A stretch of DNA of 64,000 nucleotides, taken from assembly GCF_000686905.1 (NCBI RefSeq), contig NZ_JMLW01000010.1, positions 1 to 64,000 of the forward strand, written 5' to 3'. The DNA comes from Marinospirillum insulare DSM 21763. Lineage in GTDB: Bacteria; Pseudomonadota; Gammaproteobacteria; Pseudomonadales; Halomonadaceae. Below, in pieces: positions 10,353-19,629 of the stretch. The notes beneath the pieces were generated by a model. That model was not told where the DNA came from and did no database searches. It saw only the letters and a list, made by a program, of their open reading frames with translations. Each line of letters begins with the position of its first letter. Positions within the stretch are counted from its first letter, which is position 1. A program made the position numbers and the translations under genes.

Positions 10353-10961
10353 GTGCAAGAACAGCAACCAGTGAAGCGTAAAAGGAGCAAGCAGCGTAGA
10401 GATGAAATCCTCCAAGCGCTGGCAAAAATGCTGGGTAACCAGCATCAAGGACGCATTACCACCGCAACACTTGCTAAAGAGGTCGGGGTTTCAGAAGCGG
10501 CGCTTTATCGCCACTTCAACAATAAAGCCAGCATGTACAAAGGGCTAATAGAGTTTATAGAAGAAAGCCTCTTCACACGCATCAACATTATTATGAAAGA
10601 GCAAAGCTCTACCCTGGTGCGCTGTGAACACCTTTTAACCCTTGTGCTAGCTTTTGCAGAACAAAACCCAGGGCTCTGCCGTCTACTTACCGGCGAAGCC
10701 CTAGTCGGTGAAGATGAAGCACTTTGTAATCGTATTTCACGTTTATTTGATCGTATTGAAGTGCAAATTAAACAAGTTTTACGAGAAACAGAAATACGCG
10801 AAGGCAGAAAAGTTGCACTACCAACCACCGCAGCCGCGAGTATGCTGCTAGCTATAGTGGAAGGACGTATAGTGCAGTTTGTACGTAGTGGCTTTCAGCG
10901 GCGACCAACACACGAGTGGTCTATTCAGTGGGAACATTTAGCTAACGGTTTAGTCATTTAA
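10353..10961 (+). CDS. slmA: Nucleoid occlusion factor SlmA (TetR family)
   Basis: Binds specific chromosomal sites and blocks FtsZ ring assembly over the nucleoid. The N-terminal TetR helix-turn-helix reads KRSKQRRDEILQALAKML and then ITTATLAKEVGVSEAALYRHF, close to E. coli SlmA, and IEFIEESLFTRIN matches the next helices. Length 202 is typical. The start is a GTG; no in-frame ATG lies closer that keeps the HTH. It follows argB by 26 bases, so it may be read from the same transcript. Confidence 0.92.
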   Translation: MQEQQPVKRKRSKQRRDEILQALAKMLGNQHQGRITTATLAKEVGVSEAALYRHFNNKASMYKGLIEFIEESLFTRINIIMKEQSSTLVRCEHLLTLVLAFAEQNPGLCRLLTGEALVGEDEALCNRISRLFDRIEVQIKQVLRETEIREGRKVALPTTAAASMLLAIVEGRIVQFVRSGFQRRPTHEWSIQWEHLANGLVI

Positions 10962-10971
10962 ACGCTAAAAA

Positions 10972-11598
10972 TTACTGGGTGGTTTCCAAAGTTATCATTC
11001 TTAACCCAGTCACTAAAAGGGCTACACCTGCCATTTTATTAACCAAGCTTACAACCCAAGTTTTTACTTGCTGCCTTGCTAACTGGGCACCCATACGCCC
11101 AAACAAGCTATACACCAGTAAATCTGCTAAAAAACAGGTTAAACCCATTAACAGCATTTGCAGCATAAGGGGTTTGCTAGGGTCTATAAACTGAGGTAAA
11201 AGTGCAGAAAAATAAAGCAAGGCTTTAGGGTTAGATAAGTGAATAACCAAACCGCGTGAAAAAGCTTTTAATGGACTCGCTTTAGTGCCTTGAGCCTTCA
11301 CTCTAACCGCTCCAGCTGGGCTAAAAATGGCAGAAGCACCTAAGTAAAAAAGGTAGCCAATACCCAGCCATTTAATAATAGAAAACACCCAGCTAGATGC
11401 GACTATTAAAGAAGCGATGCCCGTTGCTGAAAGAATAAAGAAAACCACATCCGCACTTCCCACCCCAAGAACAGTTAAAAAAGTAAGCTTAGAGTTATTG
11501 CTGGCCGCTTGGCTAGCCACTGTAATTGCTGAAGGACCAGGGGTTAAAATTAACAGTAAAGTAGTTACTAAAAACAATAAATACAGCTCAAGACTCAT
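10972..11598 (-). CDS. LysE/RhtB family amino-acid exporter
   Basis: A 208-residue inner-membrane protein with six predicted helices. The opening LELYLLFLVTTLLLILTPGPSAI and then GVGSADVVFFI are the RhtB/LysE signature (TPGP and the following glycines), and FSRGLVIHLSNPKALLYF is the conserved mid-protein NPKA motif. Family members export homoserine, threonine, lysine or other amino acids; the substrate here is unknown. AAGGA precedes the ATG. It converges with slmA ten bases away, with no clear terminator between them. Confidence 0.88.
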   Translation of the reverse strand: MSLELYLLFLVTTLLLILTPGPSAITVASQAASNNSKLTFLTVLGVGSADVVFFILSATGIASLIVASSWVFSIIKWLGIGYLFYLGASAIFSPAGAVRVKAQGTKASPLKAFSRGLVIHLSNPKALLYFSALLPQFIDPSKPLMLQMLLMGLTCFLADLLVYSLFGRMGAQLARQQVKTWVVSLVNKMAGVALLVTGLRMITLETTQ

Positions 11599-11665
11599 GG
11601 TATTCCTTAGTTAGTTAAAACCTTTGAGTTCAATCGAATGGGTTTTCTAGCTGCAATCATTACCA

Positions 11666-11869
11666 TTACTTTTTAACTGGAACCGCTTCAAGTAGTTCAA
11701 TGATTGCTCGCTGGTTATTCATTTTAGCTAAATCTAGTAAATAGCTTTTTTCTAAGTCGTGCATACTGCGGTTAGCTAGTAAACTTTTTACGCTGGCCAA
11801 CTCTCCATTAACGATAGAAGTTTTTAAAGCTGCAAAAGTTGCAATACTACGGTCATTATTGTCAGTCAT
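11666..11869 (-). CDS. Small ankyrin-like protein of unknown function
   Basis: A 67-residue protein. An excellent AGGAGG at seven bases before the ATG makes this a real gene despite its size. Two helix-turn-helix units, AALKTSIVNGELASVKSLLAN and SYLLDLAKMNNQRAIIELLEA (each read in parts), have the spacing of ankyrin repeats: small residues, then NG or NN, then a leucine pair. Two repeats are too few for a stable classical ankyrin domain, so it may pair with a partner. Role unknown. Confidence 0.65.
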   Translation of the reverse strand: MTDNNDRSIATFAALKTSIVNGELASVKSLLANRSMHDLEKSYLLDLAKMNNQRAIIELLEAVPVKK

Positions 11870-12019
11870 TATGCTTCCTCCTAGGTTAGCTTTGCTAGTT
11901 AGCCTAGCCTATATTTCACCCACTTACTTTTGTTTCTATAAAAACAAGCTAACTACAAGGTCAACCACCAAAAATAGGTCGTGTAATTAACCTTCATACT
12001 GTAAGGTAAAACTTAACTG

Positions 12020-12051
12020 ATTCAACAGGTTATTAAACTAGACTGTTGAAT
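12020..12051. promoter_or_regulatory. 9-bp inverted repeat upstream of the DASS transporter
   Basis: ATTCAACAG at 12020-12028 and CTGTTGAAT at 12043-12051 form a perfect inverted repeat with a 14-base spacer, 37 bases before the transporter start. It looks like a dimeric operator or a leader hairpin. The rest of the 219-base gap upstream (11870-12088) is AT-rich and shows no other feature. Confidence 0.45.
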
Positions 12052-12088
12052 GAGTTGCTTAGGTATTTTTATTAAAGGAGCCTTCGTG

Positions 12089-13558
12089 ATGCCTACTTCA
12101 ACATCTGATTTCCATCTAAGGCCAGCACTCATCGCCATAGCGATAGGTTTTGCAATCTGGTTTATACCAACACCTGAGGGTGTTTCGTCTCAAGGCTGGC
12201 TAATGCTCGCCCTTTTTGTAGCAACCATTGCAGCGATTATTGGTAAAGTCATGCCCATTGGGGCTATTTCAATACTCGCCATTACCTTGGTTGCTGTCAG
12301 TGGCGTAACTAGCGATAACCCTGGCACAGCCATACGCGATGCGCTGGGAAGCTTTAATAACCCATTGATTTGGCTAATAGCCATAGCCGTCATTATTTCC
12401 CGTGGACTAATAAAAACGGGCTTAGGTGAGCGTATTGGTTACTATTTTATTGCCATCTTTGGTAAAAAAACCGTGGGAATAGGTTATGGTTTAGCACTTT
12501 CAGAGCTTATCTTAGCGCCTGTTACACCCAGTAATACAGCGCGTGGTGGCGGTATTATTCACCCAATTATGCTGTCTATCGCAAAAAGCTATAACAGCAC
12601 GCCAGAAAACGGCAATACCAGTAAAATTGGTAAATATTTAGCACTGGTAAACTACCATGCTAACCCTATTACTTCAGCCATGTTTATTACCGCTACAGCG
12701 CCTAACCCTTTAACCGTTAAACTGGTTGCTGATGCAACAGGTGCAGCCATAACACTTAGCTGGACCACTTGGGCTTTAGCCATGCTGCTGCCGGGTTTAG
12801 CTGCAATCCTGCTGATGCCTTTAGTTATTTATTTAATGTACCCACCCGAAATTAAAGAAACACCCGACGCGGTTAACTTTGCTCGCGAACGCCTGGCAGG
12901 CTTGGGTAAATTAACCCGTGATGAAGGCATTATGCTGGGTGTGTTCTTAATTCTACTGCTGTTTTGGGCAGATATTCCCGCTCTAATTTTTGGTGCTGCC
13001 TTTACACTTAACGCGACTACTACTGCTTTTTTAGGGCTATCCATTCTACTTGTAACAGGGGTGTTGAATTGGAAAGATGCACTCGCTGAAAAAAGTGCGT
13101 GGGATACCCTCGTCTGGTTTGGTGCTCTAGTTATGATGGCTACCCAGCTAAATAAACTAGGGGTGATTACCTGGTTCTCTGGCGCTATTGAAAGCGGTAT
13201 TGTTAGCACGGGTTTACCTTGGCCTGCTGCAACGGCACTATTAGTTTTAGTCTTTCTCTATTCGCATTACTTCTTTGCTAGCACTACGGCTCACATTACC
13301 GCAATGATGGGTGCTTTCTTAGTGGTGGGGTTAAGTTTGGGTGCGCCACCCATGGCCTTTGTACTTATGATGGCTGCAGCCTCCTCCATAATGATGACCC
13401 TAACCCATTATGCTACTGGTACTTCACCGGTTATTTTTGGCTCTAATTATGTAGAGCTAGGAGAATGGTGGAAAGCTGGTTTTGTGATGAGTGTGGTTAA
13501 CCTACTTATTTGGGTAGTTGTAGGTGGAGTTTGGTGGAAAGTGTTAGGTTACTGGTAA
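12089..13558 (+). CDS. Anion:sodium symporter of the DASS (SLC13) family
   Basis: A 489-residue inner-membrane protein with about 11-12 helices. LILAPVTPSNTARGGGIIHPIM is close to the substrate-binding SNT signature of the divalent anion:Na+ symporter family (TPSNTARGGG), and the second half has a matching motif around FFASTTAHITAM. Substrates in the family are C4-dicarboxylates, citrate, tartrate or sulfate. The frame is open from 12050, but AAAGGAG eight bases before ATG 12089 decides the start. A strong hairpin follows the gene. Confidence 0.88.
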   Translation: MPTSTSDFHLRPALIAIAIGFAIWFIPTPEGVSSQGWLMLALFVATIAAIIGKVMPIGAISILAITLVAVSGVTSDNPGTAIRDALGSFNNPLIWLIAIAVIISRGLIKTGLGERIGYYFIAIFGKKTVGIGYGLALSELILAPVTPSNTARGGGIIHPIMLSIAKSYNSTPENGNTSKIGKYLALVNYHANPITSAMFITATAPNPLTVKLVADATGAAITLSWTTWALAMLLPGLAAILLMPLVIYLMYPPEIKETPDAVNFARERLAGLGKLTRDEGIMLGVFLILLLFWADIPALIFGAAFTLNATTTAFLGLSILLVTGVLNWKDALAEKSAWDTLVWFGALVMMATQLNKLGVITWFSGAIESGIVSTGLPWPAATALLVLVFLYSHYFFASTTAHITAMMGAFLVVGLSLGAPPMAFVLMMAAASSIMMTLTHYATGTSPVIFGSNYVELGEWWKAGFVMSVVNLLIWVVVGGVWWKVLGYW

Positions 13559-13582
13559 AAGCTTAAACTTCCTCTAATAACC

Positions 13583-13613
13583 TAGGGCTTACACTGACTT
13601 AGTGTAAGTCCTA
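13583..13613 (+). terminator. Strong hairpin after the DASS gene
   Basis: A 13-bp stem with one G-U pair (13583-13595 with 13601-13613) and a five-base loop, GACTT, starts 25 bases after the stop codon. There is no T run after it, so it may work with Rho or act as a 3' stabiliser rather than as an intrinsic terminator. Confidence 0.5.
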
Positions 13614-13632
13614 CTAGCCTAGTAAGCTTAAT

Positions 13633-13650
13633 AGCCTTTGATAAAAGGCT
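13633..13650 (+). terminator. Second hairpin before the CMD gene
   Basis: AGCCTTT and AAAGGCT (7 bp) close a GATA loop and are followed by CGTTTTG. With the hairpin 20 bases upstream it forms a tandem structure between the DASS gene and the next gene. The short T tract makes it a modest terminator candidate. Confidence 0.45.
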
Positions 13651-13690
13651 CGTTTTGAAGTTAACAAGTTAAAATTAAGAGTAAATTAAA

Positions 13691-14104
13691 ATGGCAGACA
13701 ATCTTTACCAAAAAGGCATTAATAAAATTCAGGAGTTAACCGCTTCACCCGATGACAACCCCACTGGCTTTATGAATATAGGTGCAGATTTTAAAGATAT
13801 AGCGCCTGATTTAGAAAAGTACGTGGTCGAATTTGCTTTTGGTGGCGTTTATTCACGCCCTGGGCTAGATAACAAACAAAAAGTGCTAACCACCATTACT
13901 GCGCTGGTTGCACAAGGAAAGCCCCAAATTGCTATGCACATTAAAACTGGATTAAGCGTGGGCTTAACCCCAGAAGAAATTGTTGGCTGCATTATGCATT
14001 TAATTCCCTACACGGGCTTTCCTAGCGTATTAAATGCCTTAACCGTAGCTAAAGAAGTTTTTGCAGAGGAAGGCGTAAAGGTAGATACCTCTGCCTTCGA
14101 ATAG
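13691..14104 (+). CDS. Carboxymuconolactone decarboxylase family protein
   Basis: A 137-residue all-helical protein. The core ALVAQGKPQIAMHIKTGLSVGLTPEEI, then IVGCIMHLIPYTGFP (read in parts), matches the gamma-carboxymuconolactone decarboxylase family, including the E-x(5)-H-x3-Y-x-G-P pattern. There is one cysteine and no CxxC, so it is not an AhpD-type peroxidase partner. It is alone, without other protocatechuate genes, so the true substrate is open. AGAG lies upstream of the ATG. It converges on the bile-acid-family gene four bases away. Confidence 0.82.
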   Translation: MADNLYQKGINKIQELTASPDDNPTGFMNIGADFKDIAPDLEKYVVEFAFGGVYSRPGLDNKQKVLTTITALVAQGKPQIAMHIKTGLSVGLTPEEIVGCIMHLIPYTGFPSVLNALTVAKEVFAEEGVKVDTSAFE

Positions 14105-14107
14105 CAT

Positions 14108-14986
14108 TCATCCAACTGTTTTAAAGCTATTTGCTAAGGCTTTTCTATTAAATAACCACAAAGCAATAAAGGCTGGCACATTCATTAAAATTCCATATAA
14201 GAGTGCCAGCATACCTAACTCGGGTGCCTGTAAAAAACTAAAGGCTATAAGTATTGCCATGCCAGCATTTTGTACACCCGTTTCAAAACTTAAAGTGCGC
14301 GACTGCTGCTCGCTTAAACCCACCAGCTTGGCTAGCAGGTAACCCGCCGTTAGCGCTAAGCTGGCTAATAAAATAACCATGAAAGCACTGAGGCCAAACA
14401 CTGAAGGCAGTAGCTGATAGTTCACGCCAATTAACACCAAAATCATTACCATTAACAGCCCAACAGAAAGCTGTTTAAGCTGCTTTTCATAAGCCTGCAC
14501 CCAGCCAGGGTAAAACTTACGCAAGGTCATACCTAAAAGTAACGGCAAGGCGGTAACTAAGGTTAGCTGCAAGACCACCATTTTATAAGAAAGCTTAAAA
14601 GCCACCTCATAACCCAACCAAGCTAACTGCATTTGCGCAGCCCAAGGCATCCATACAGGTGACAATAAGCTCACTACAGCGGTTAAAGCAATCGACAGGG
14701 GCAAATCACCCCCAGACAAGTTACTAAACAAATTAGAGGTTGCTCCACCTGGCGCACAAGCTAGCAATACCAAACCTGCGGCTATTACTGGTGGTAAATT
14801 TAAAACCAAAATAAGTAGCCAAACAACCAAGGGTAAGAGCAACAACTGAGCCACAACGCCAAGCAGTGCAGCCTTAGGTTTTTTTACTAAGGGAATAAAA
14901 CTTTGCCAACGTAAACTGGTACCCATCACTAACATAATTAAAGCCAAGCAAAGAGGTAATAATACTTGGTTTGCTAATTGAGCCAT
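14108..14986 (-). CDS. Bile acid:sodium symporter family (BASS) transporter
   Basis: A 292-residue membrane protein with about ten helices. It begins with LLPLCLALIMLVMGTSL and has GLVLLACAPGGATSNLFSNLSGGDLPLSI (read in parts), the AP.G..SN..S...GG signature of the BASS/ArsB-like family, and ETGVQNAGMAI in the second half, a sodium-site motif. Bacterial members carry organic anions; the substrate is not predictable. AAGGAAAA precedes the ATG. It is separated from the upstream RND operon by a terminator. Confidence 0.85.
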   Translation of the reverse strand: MAQLANQVLLPLCLALIMLVMGTSLRWQSFIPLVKKPKAALLGVVAQLLLLPLVVWLLILVLNLPPVIAAGLVLLACAPGGATSNLFSNLSGGDLPLSIALTAVVSLLSPVWMPWAAQMQLAWLGYEVAFKLSYKMVVLQLTLVTALPLLLGMTLRKFYPGWVQAYEKQLKQLSVGLLMVMILVLIGVNYQLLPSVFGLSAFMVILLASLALTAGYLLAKLVGLSEQQSRTLSFETGVQNAGMAILIAFSFLQAPELGMLALLYGILMNVPAFIALWLFNRKALANSFKTVG

Positions 14987-15010
14987 TCACTTTTCCTTGT
15001 TAATTATAAA

Positions 15011-15037
15011 AAAAGCCCTGAATTTCTTCAGGGCTTC
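15011..15037 (-). terminator. Rho-independent terminator of the RND operon
   Basis: AAGCCCTGAA (15013-15022) and TTCAGGGCTT (15027-15036) form a 10-bp stem with a four-base loop. On the minus strand the stem runs straight into a T-rich tract, so it ends the leftward RND transcript before the BASS gene. Confidence 0.9.
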
Positions 15038-15065
15038 AATTCTACTCGTTTACAACTGCTTTTAC

Positions 15066-18000
15066 CTAGTCATGGGGTATGCCACGCTTGTGGTAAATAG
15101 AGTAGTAAAGCAGTGGTATCACTACTAGGGTTAAAATAGTTGATACTAATAAACCAAAGATTAACGAGATAGCCAAGCCGTTAAAGATAGGGTCATCTAA
15201 AATAAAGAAGCCACCCACCATCGCCGCTACAGCGGTTAGAATAATTGGCTGCGCCCTAACTGCACTAGCTTTTATTACTGCATCTTCCCAGCAAGCGCCT
15301 TCGCGTAATGATTGGTTAATAAAGTCTACTAGCAAGATAGAGTTACGCACAATAATCCCTGCCAAGGCGATCATGCCTATCATACTGGTGGCGGTAAACT
15401 GTGCATTTAGTAACGCATGGCCAGGCATAATACCTATCATGGTTAAAGGAATTGGCGCCATAATCACCAAAGGCACTAGATAAGATTTAAACTGCGCCAC
15501 CACTAGCATATAAATAAGAATCATACCCACGGCATAGGCAATACCCATATCACGGAAGGTTTCATAGGTTATTTGCCATTCACCATCCCATTTAATGGCT
15601 GCAGTATCTGGCCAGGTGGGTTGGTTAATAAAGTATTGCTCAGGTGCATCTACTTCATCGGCTAAAGTAAACACTGCATCAAACATACCGTATAAAGGTG
15701 AATCCAGCTTACCTGCCATATCCGCCATTACATAATTCACTGGCAATAAATCTTTATGGTGAATAGACCCTTGCCAATCGGCTGAAGTGACCTTAGCAAA
15801 CTCAGATAAGCTGACTAGCTGGCCCTCACGGTTACGCACGCTTAACGATAATAGCTGTGAAGCTTGGGCTTTATCGCCTTCAGCTAACTGTAAGCGAATC
15901 GGCACTGGGTACTTCATGTATTCATCATGCAAAAAGCTGATTTCTACCTGCCCCAAAGCTATCGACAAGGCTTCAACTAGCTGGCCTTGAGCAATGCCTA
16001 AACGTGCTGCTCGGTCACGATCTACTTCAATCAACCAACGGTTAGCACTGGCTTCTAGGGTGGTATCTACATCAACAATGCCTTCTGTGCCTTTAAGTAG
16101 CTTGGCTACTTTATGCGTCATGGCTGCACGAACAGCAGGATCTGGGCCATAAATTTCTGCAACCACAGGGGCTAATACAGGCGGACCAGGCGGTACTTCA
16201 ACAATTTTTACATTGGCATTAAAACGCTCACCTATGGCTTGCAAAGGTTCACGCATGGAAAGTGCAATTTGGTGCGAAGCAAGCTTACGGTCACGTCTGT
16301 CGACTAGGTTTACTTGTAAATCGCCCATGTGAGGGTCTTCACGTAAATAATACTGACGCACTAGGCCGTTAAAGTTAATCGGTGCAGCCGTACCCGCATA
16401 GGTTTGCCAGCTAATCACTTCGGGTACGCTTTCTAAATACTCACCTAAGGCCAAGAGAGTACGTTGGGTTTCTTCAACGGGTGTACCTTCTGGCATATCA
16501 ACAATCACCTGAAATTCAGACTTATTATCGAAGGGCAGCATCTTCATTACCACAGCTTGAATACCTGGCAACATGGCCGCAGCAACGGTTAGAAACACCA
16601 CCGACACACCTAAAACAATTCGACGCTTGCGGTTTTCACCTAAGAAAGGACACATTATTTTGTCGAAAAAGTTAAGCACCTTGCCTTTTTTAGCGTCTGC
16701 TTTACTGCTTGTGTCATCAGCAGGGGTTTCATGCTTCATCAGCTTAACCGCCAACCAAGGTGTCACCACAAAAGCGATAATCAATGAAATCAGCATACCC
16801 GCTGAGGCATTAATGGGAATAGGACTCATATAAGGCCCCATCAAACCCGTTACAAACGCCATAGGTAATAAGGCGGCAATTACCGTAAAGGTTGCCAAAA
16901 TGGTGGGCGCACCTACTTCATCAACGGCCTTGGGGATAATTTCGACTAGCGATTTAGTACCCATTTTTAAATGTCGGTGAATATTCTCCACCACCACTAT
17001 GGCGTCATCGACCAAAATACCGATTGAGAAGATTAGCGCAAATAGCGAAACACGGTTAAGTGTAAAGCCCCAAGCCCAAGAGAAGAACAAGGTAATGGCT
17101 AGGGTAATCACTACTGCAATACCCACAATTAACGCTTGGCGCCAGCCCAGTGCCGCTAAAATAAGCAAGACCACTGAACCTGTCGCAAACAATAGTTTAG
17201 TAATTAAAGTATTAGATTTATCTGCTGCGGTGTAACCGTAATCACGGGTAGTGATCACTTCAACACCTTCAGGAATAACACGGTCTTTAAGCAGCTCTAT
17301 ACGCTCGGTTACTGCTTGAGTAATGTTAATCGCATTCTGGCCTGGCTGTTTAGCAATCGCCAAGGTAACCGCTTGCGATAAATAACCAGGATTGCGCTCA
17401 CCAGCTGGACCAAAGCCTGTCATAACCGCTTGCGAGGGTACTTTTCCGCCCCGCTTAACTTCGGCAACGTCTTCCAAAAATACAGGCGCACCTTCATGCA
17501 TACCTATCACTAGGCGGCGCACCTCATCGACTTCAGCCAATAAACTACCAGCCTGAACTGGCAAGGCTTTATTGTCTTGTACTACCCAAGCTTCTTGTGA
17601 GGTGGCATTGGCTGCCTGCAAAGCTTGCTGAATATCGTTTAAAGCTAGGTTGTAACCACGCAAACGAGAAGGATCAAAAATGACCTGCACTTCATCTTTA
17701 GCATCACCTAGGGTGTAAATATCGCGTGTGCCTTCTACACGCTTAAGCTCGGTTTCTAACGCATGAGCTACACGGGTTAAGTCTTCTGCTGTGTAGTTAG
17801 GGTCATCACTAAATAAAGTTAGCGCCATAATTGGCACGTCATCTATGCCTTTAGCTTTTATTAAAGGCGGCAAAGTACCTAGGTTTTGTGGCAACCAGTC
17901 TTGGTTGGTGTACACCTGATTATAAAGGCTAACCAAAGCCTCTTGGCGCGGTATGCCAACATCGAACTGCACAGTAATCACTGCCATACCGTGACGAGAA

Positions 18001-18272
18001 ACAGAGAAAACGTGTTCTACATCGGCCATTTCGCTCATCACCTGCTCAGCAGGCGTGGCAATTAAGTGCTCAACTTCAACAGGGCTAGCACCAGGAAAGG
18101 CGATAAAAATATCCGCCATGGTGACATCAATTTGCGGCTCTTCTTCTTTAGGCGTTACAGCAACAGCAAACAAACCCATCAGCAAGCCAGCAATGGCCAT
18201 TAAAGGGGTTAGCCTAGAAGTTTGGAAAGCAGCCGCAATACGACCTGAAATCCTTAACTTACTATCACTCAT
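15066..18272 (-). CDS. RND efflux pump, inner-membrane permease subunit
   Basis: A 1068-residue resistance-nodulation-division transporter with twelve membrane helices and two large periplasmic loops. TM4 carries the proton-relay pair D422-D423 in GILVDDAIVVVENIHRH, as in AcrB-type pumps. The N-terminus TPKEEEPQIDVTMADIFIAFPGAS, read as separate blocks, is typical of the subgroup paired with short adaptors. Its start overlaps the adaptor stop by eight bases, so the pair is coupled. No outer-membrane TolC partner is nearby. Substrate unknown; the ArsR repressor upstream suggests a metal or reactive-sulfur inducer. Confidence 0.93.
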   Translation of the reverse strand: MSDSKLRISGRIAAAFQTSRLTPLMAIAGLLMGLFAVAVTPKEEEPQIDVTMADIFIAFPGASPVEVEHLIATPAEQVMSEMADVEHVFSVSRHGMAVITVQFDVGIPRQEALVSLYNQVYTNQDWLPQNLGTLPPLIKAKGIDDVPIMALTLFSDDPNYTAEDLTRVAHALETELKRVEGTRDIYTLGDAKDEVQVIFDPSRLRGYNLALNDIQQALQAANATSQEAWVVQDNKALPVQAGSLLAEVDEVRRLVIGMHEGAPVFLEDVAEVKRGGKVPSQAVMTGFGPAGERNPGYLSQAVTLAIAKQPGQNAINITQAVTERIELLKDRVIPEGVEVITTRDYGYTAADKSNTLITKLLFATGSVVLLILAALGWRQALIVGIAVVITLAITLFFSWAWGFTLNRVSLFALIFSIGILVDDAIVVVENIHRHLKMGTKSLVEIIPKAVDEVGAPTILATFTVIAALLPMAFVTGLMGPYMSPIPINASAGMLISLIIAFVVTPWLAVKLMKHETPADDTSSKADAKKGKVLNFFDKIMCPFLGENRKRRIVLGVSVVFLTVAAAMLPGIQAVVMKMLPFDNKSEFQVIVDMPEGTPVEETQRTLLALGEYLESVPEVISWQTYAGTAAPINFNGLVRQYYLREDPHMGDLQVNLVDRRDRKLASHQIALSMREPLQAIGERFNANVKIVEVPPGPPVLAPVVAEIYGPDPAVRAAMTHKVAKLLKGTEGIVDVDTTLEASANRWLIEVDRDRAARLGIAQGQLVEALSIALGQVEISFLHDEYMKYPVPIRLQLAEGDKAQASQLLSLSVRNREGQLVSLSEFAKVTSADWQGSIHHKDLLPVNYVMADMAGKLDSPLYGMFDAVFTLADEVDAPEQYFINQPTWPDTAAIKWDGEWQITYETFRDMGIAYAVGMILIYMLVVAQFKSYLVPLVIMAPIPLTMIGIMPGHALLNAQFTATSMIGMIALAGIIVRNSILLVDFINQSLREGACWEDAVIKASAVRAQPIILTAVAAMVGGFFILDDPIFNGLAISLIFGLLVSTILTLVVIPLLYYSIYHKRGIPHD

Positions 18273-19287
18273 TACTTGTCTCCATGCTGGCTAAAGCAGC
18301 GGCTGGGCTAAGCACTAAGCGCTCACCTTCTCCCAAACCCGAAAGCACTTCTAAACGCTCGCCATCACGGCTGCCAATGCGTACTTGGCGTAAACGAGGC
18401 TGGTCTTTATCATCTAAAATATACACGGCACGTAATTCACCACGCTGCACTAAAGCAGAAGCAGGCACCCATAAAGCAGAACGCTCGGCAACCGGTAAAT
18501 TCACCTTAACCAACATACCTGGGAATAAATCGCCTTCTGGGTTTTCTAAATTCATGCGTACTCGAAAAGTATGCGTGGCTGGGTCGGCATAGGGGTAAAA
18601 AGTCATGCTTGAGGTTTCTAAAATCCGGCCCGTATCAGACACCACCTGAGCATCACGCTTTTCACGCGCACTGGCTGTATAACGCTGAGGTAAAGCTACT
18701 ACTACACGTAACTCTTCTAAAGATAAGCCTGACATAAGCGGCTGACCAGGGTTAACAGAACTGCCCACTTCCACATGGCGTTCAGTCATTATGCCGCCAT
18801 AGGGCGCTACTATGCGGGTGTAATCCATTTGTTTACGTGCTTCAGCCACACTGGCTTGGGCACGGTTCATTCTAGCTTCAGCAGCATTTAACTGGTTTCT
18901 TGCTTGGTCTAACTGGGCTTGAGAAGCTAACTCACGTTTAAAAATACCTTCAACCCGGGTAAAGTTTTGCTTGGCATCATCTAAACCCGCTTGTGCTTCT
19001 CGCAAACCTGCTTGGGCTTGATTTAAACGCGCTTTCTGCTCAGTGGAATCTAGCTCAACCAATACATCACCTGGGGCGACAGGATCGTCCACATCAAAAT
19101 GTACTTGGCGAACCTGACCACTGGTTTGTGCTGAAACCGTGGCTTGATGCACAGCTTCTATCACGCCATCTAACTGAATACGCTCCACTAGATTAGCGCG
19201 TTCAACGGGCTGGGTTTCCAGCGCCTGCACCTGCAGCGAGATACCAGCCACTAGTGCTGCTGCTAGCATCGTCCAAGAATTTTTCAT
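18265..19287 (-). CDS. RND periplasmic adaptor (membrane fusion protein)
   Basis: A 340-residue HlyD/AcrA-type adaptor linking the inner-membrane pump to an outer-membrane channel. It has a signal peptide ending near LQVQA, a lipoyl-like half motif (VSAQTSGQVRQVHFDVDD), a central alpha-helical hairpin rich in A/Q/R (residues about 85-150), and a second half-lipoyl, VAPYGGIMTERHVEVG. GGAGAG six bases before the second ATG favours that start over the ATG at 19293. There is no lipoprotein cysteine. It lies between the ArsR gene and the pump on one transcript. Confidence 0.92.
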   Translation of the reverse strand: MKNSWTMLAAALVAGISLQVQALETQPVERANLVERIQLDGVIEAVHQATVSAQTSGQVRQVHFDVDDPVAPGDVLVELDSTEQKARLNQAQAGLREAQAGLDDAKQNFTRVEGIFKRELASQAQLDQARNQLNAAEARMNRAQASVAEARKQMDYTRIVAPYGGIMTERHVEVGSSVNPGQPLMSGLSLEELRVVVALPQRYTASAREKRDAQVVSDTGRILETSSMTFYPYADPATHTFRVRMNLENPEGDLFPGMLVKVNLPVAERSALWVPASALVQRGELRAVYILDDKDQPRLRQVRIGSRDGERLEVLSGLGEGERLVLSPAAALASMETSNE

Positions 19288-19310
19288 CCCCATCTCTCCA
19301 GTATCAGAAA

Positions 19311-19607
19311 TTATTTTTCACAAAAAATAGTATAAAGGCTGTTAATCAATGCTTTAGCACGATCATCAGCCAGCTTGTAGTAAATTTGCTGTCCTGCACG
19401 GCGACCTACTATTAATCCTTGCCTACGCAGCACACCTAAATGTTGCGATAAGCTAGGCTGGTGTAAGTCTAGCTTAGCTTCTAACTCACCTACGTTCAGC
19501 TCTTCTTCACTTAACTGGCATAAAAGCATTAAACGTGATGAGTGAGCACAAGCTTGTAGTAGCTGTGAAACCTCACCCGCTTGGCTTTGCATCTGGTTAA
19601 TCTTCAT
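19311..19607 (-). CDS. ArsR-family repressor resembling persulfide sensors (BigR/YgaV type)
   Basis: A 98-residue winged-helix repressor. The recognition helix is HQPSLSQHLGVLRRQGLI and the wing GRRAGQQIYYKL. Two cysteines, C30 in LMLLCQLS and C96 near the C-terminus in TIFCEK, sit where BigR, SqrR and E. coli YgaV have the pair that forms a tetrasulfide bridge with sulfane sulfur; C20 is extra. No ELCVCD metal-site motif is present. It leads the adaptor-pump operon and probably represses it. The sensing role is inferred from cysteine position only. Confidence 0.8.
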   Translation of the reverse strand: MKINQMQSQAGEVSQLLQACAHSSRLMLLCQLSEEELNVGELEAKLDLHQPSLSQHLGVLRRQGLIVGRRAGQQIYYKLADDRAKALINSLYTIFCEK

Positions 19608-19629
19608 CCATCACCAAAACAGCTAATCT

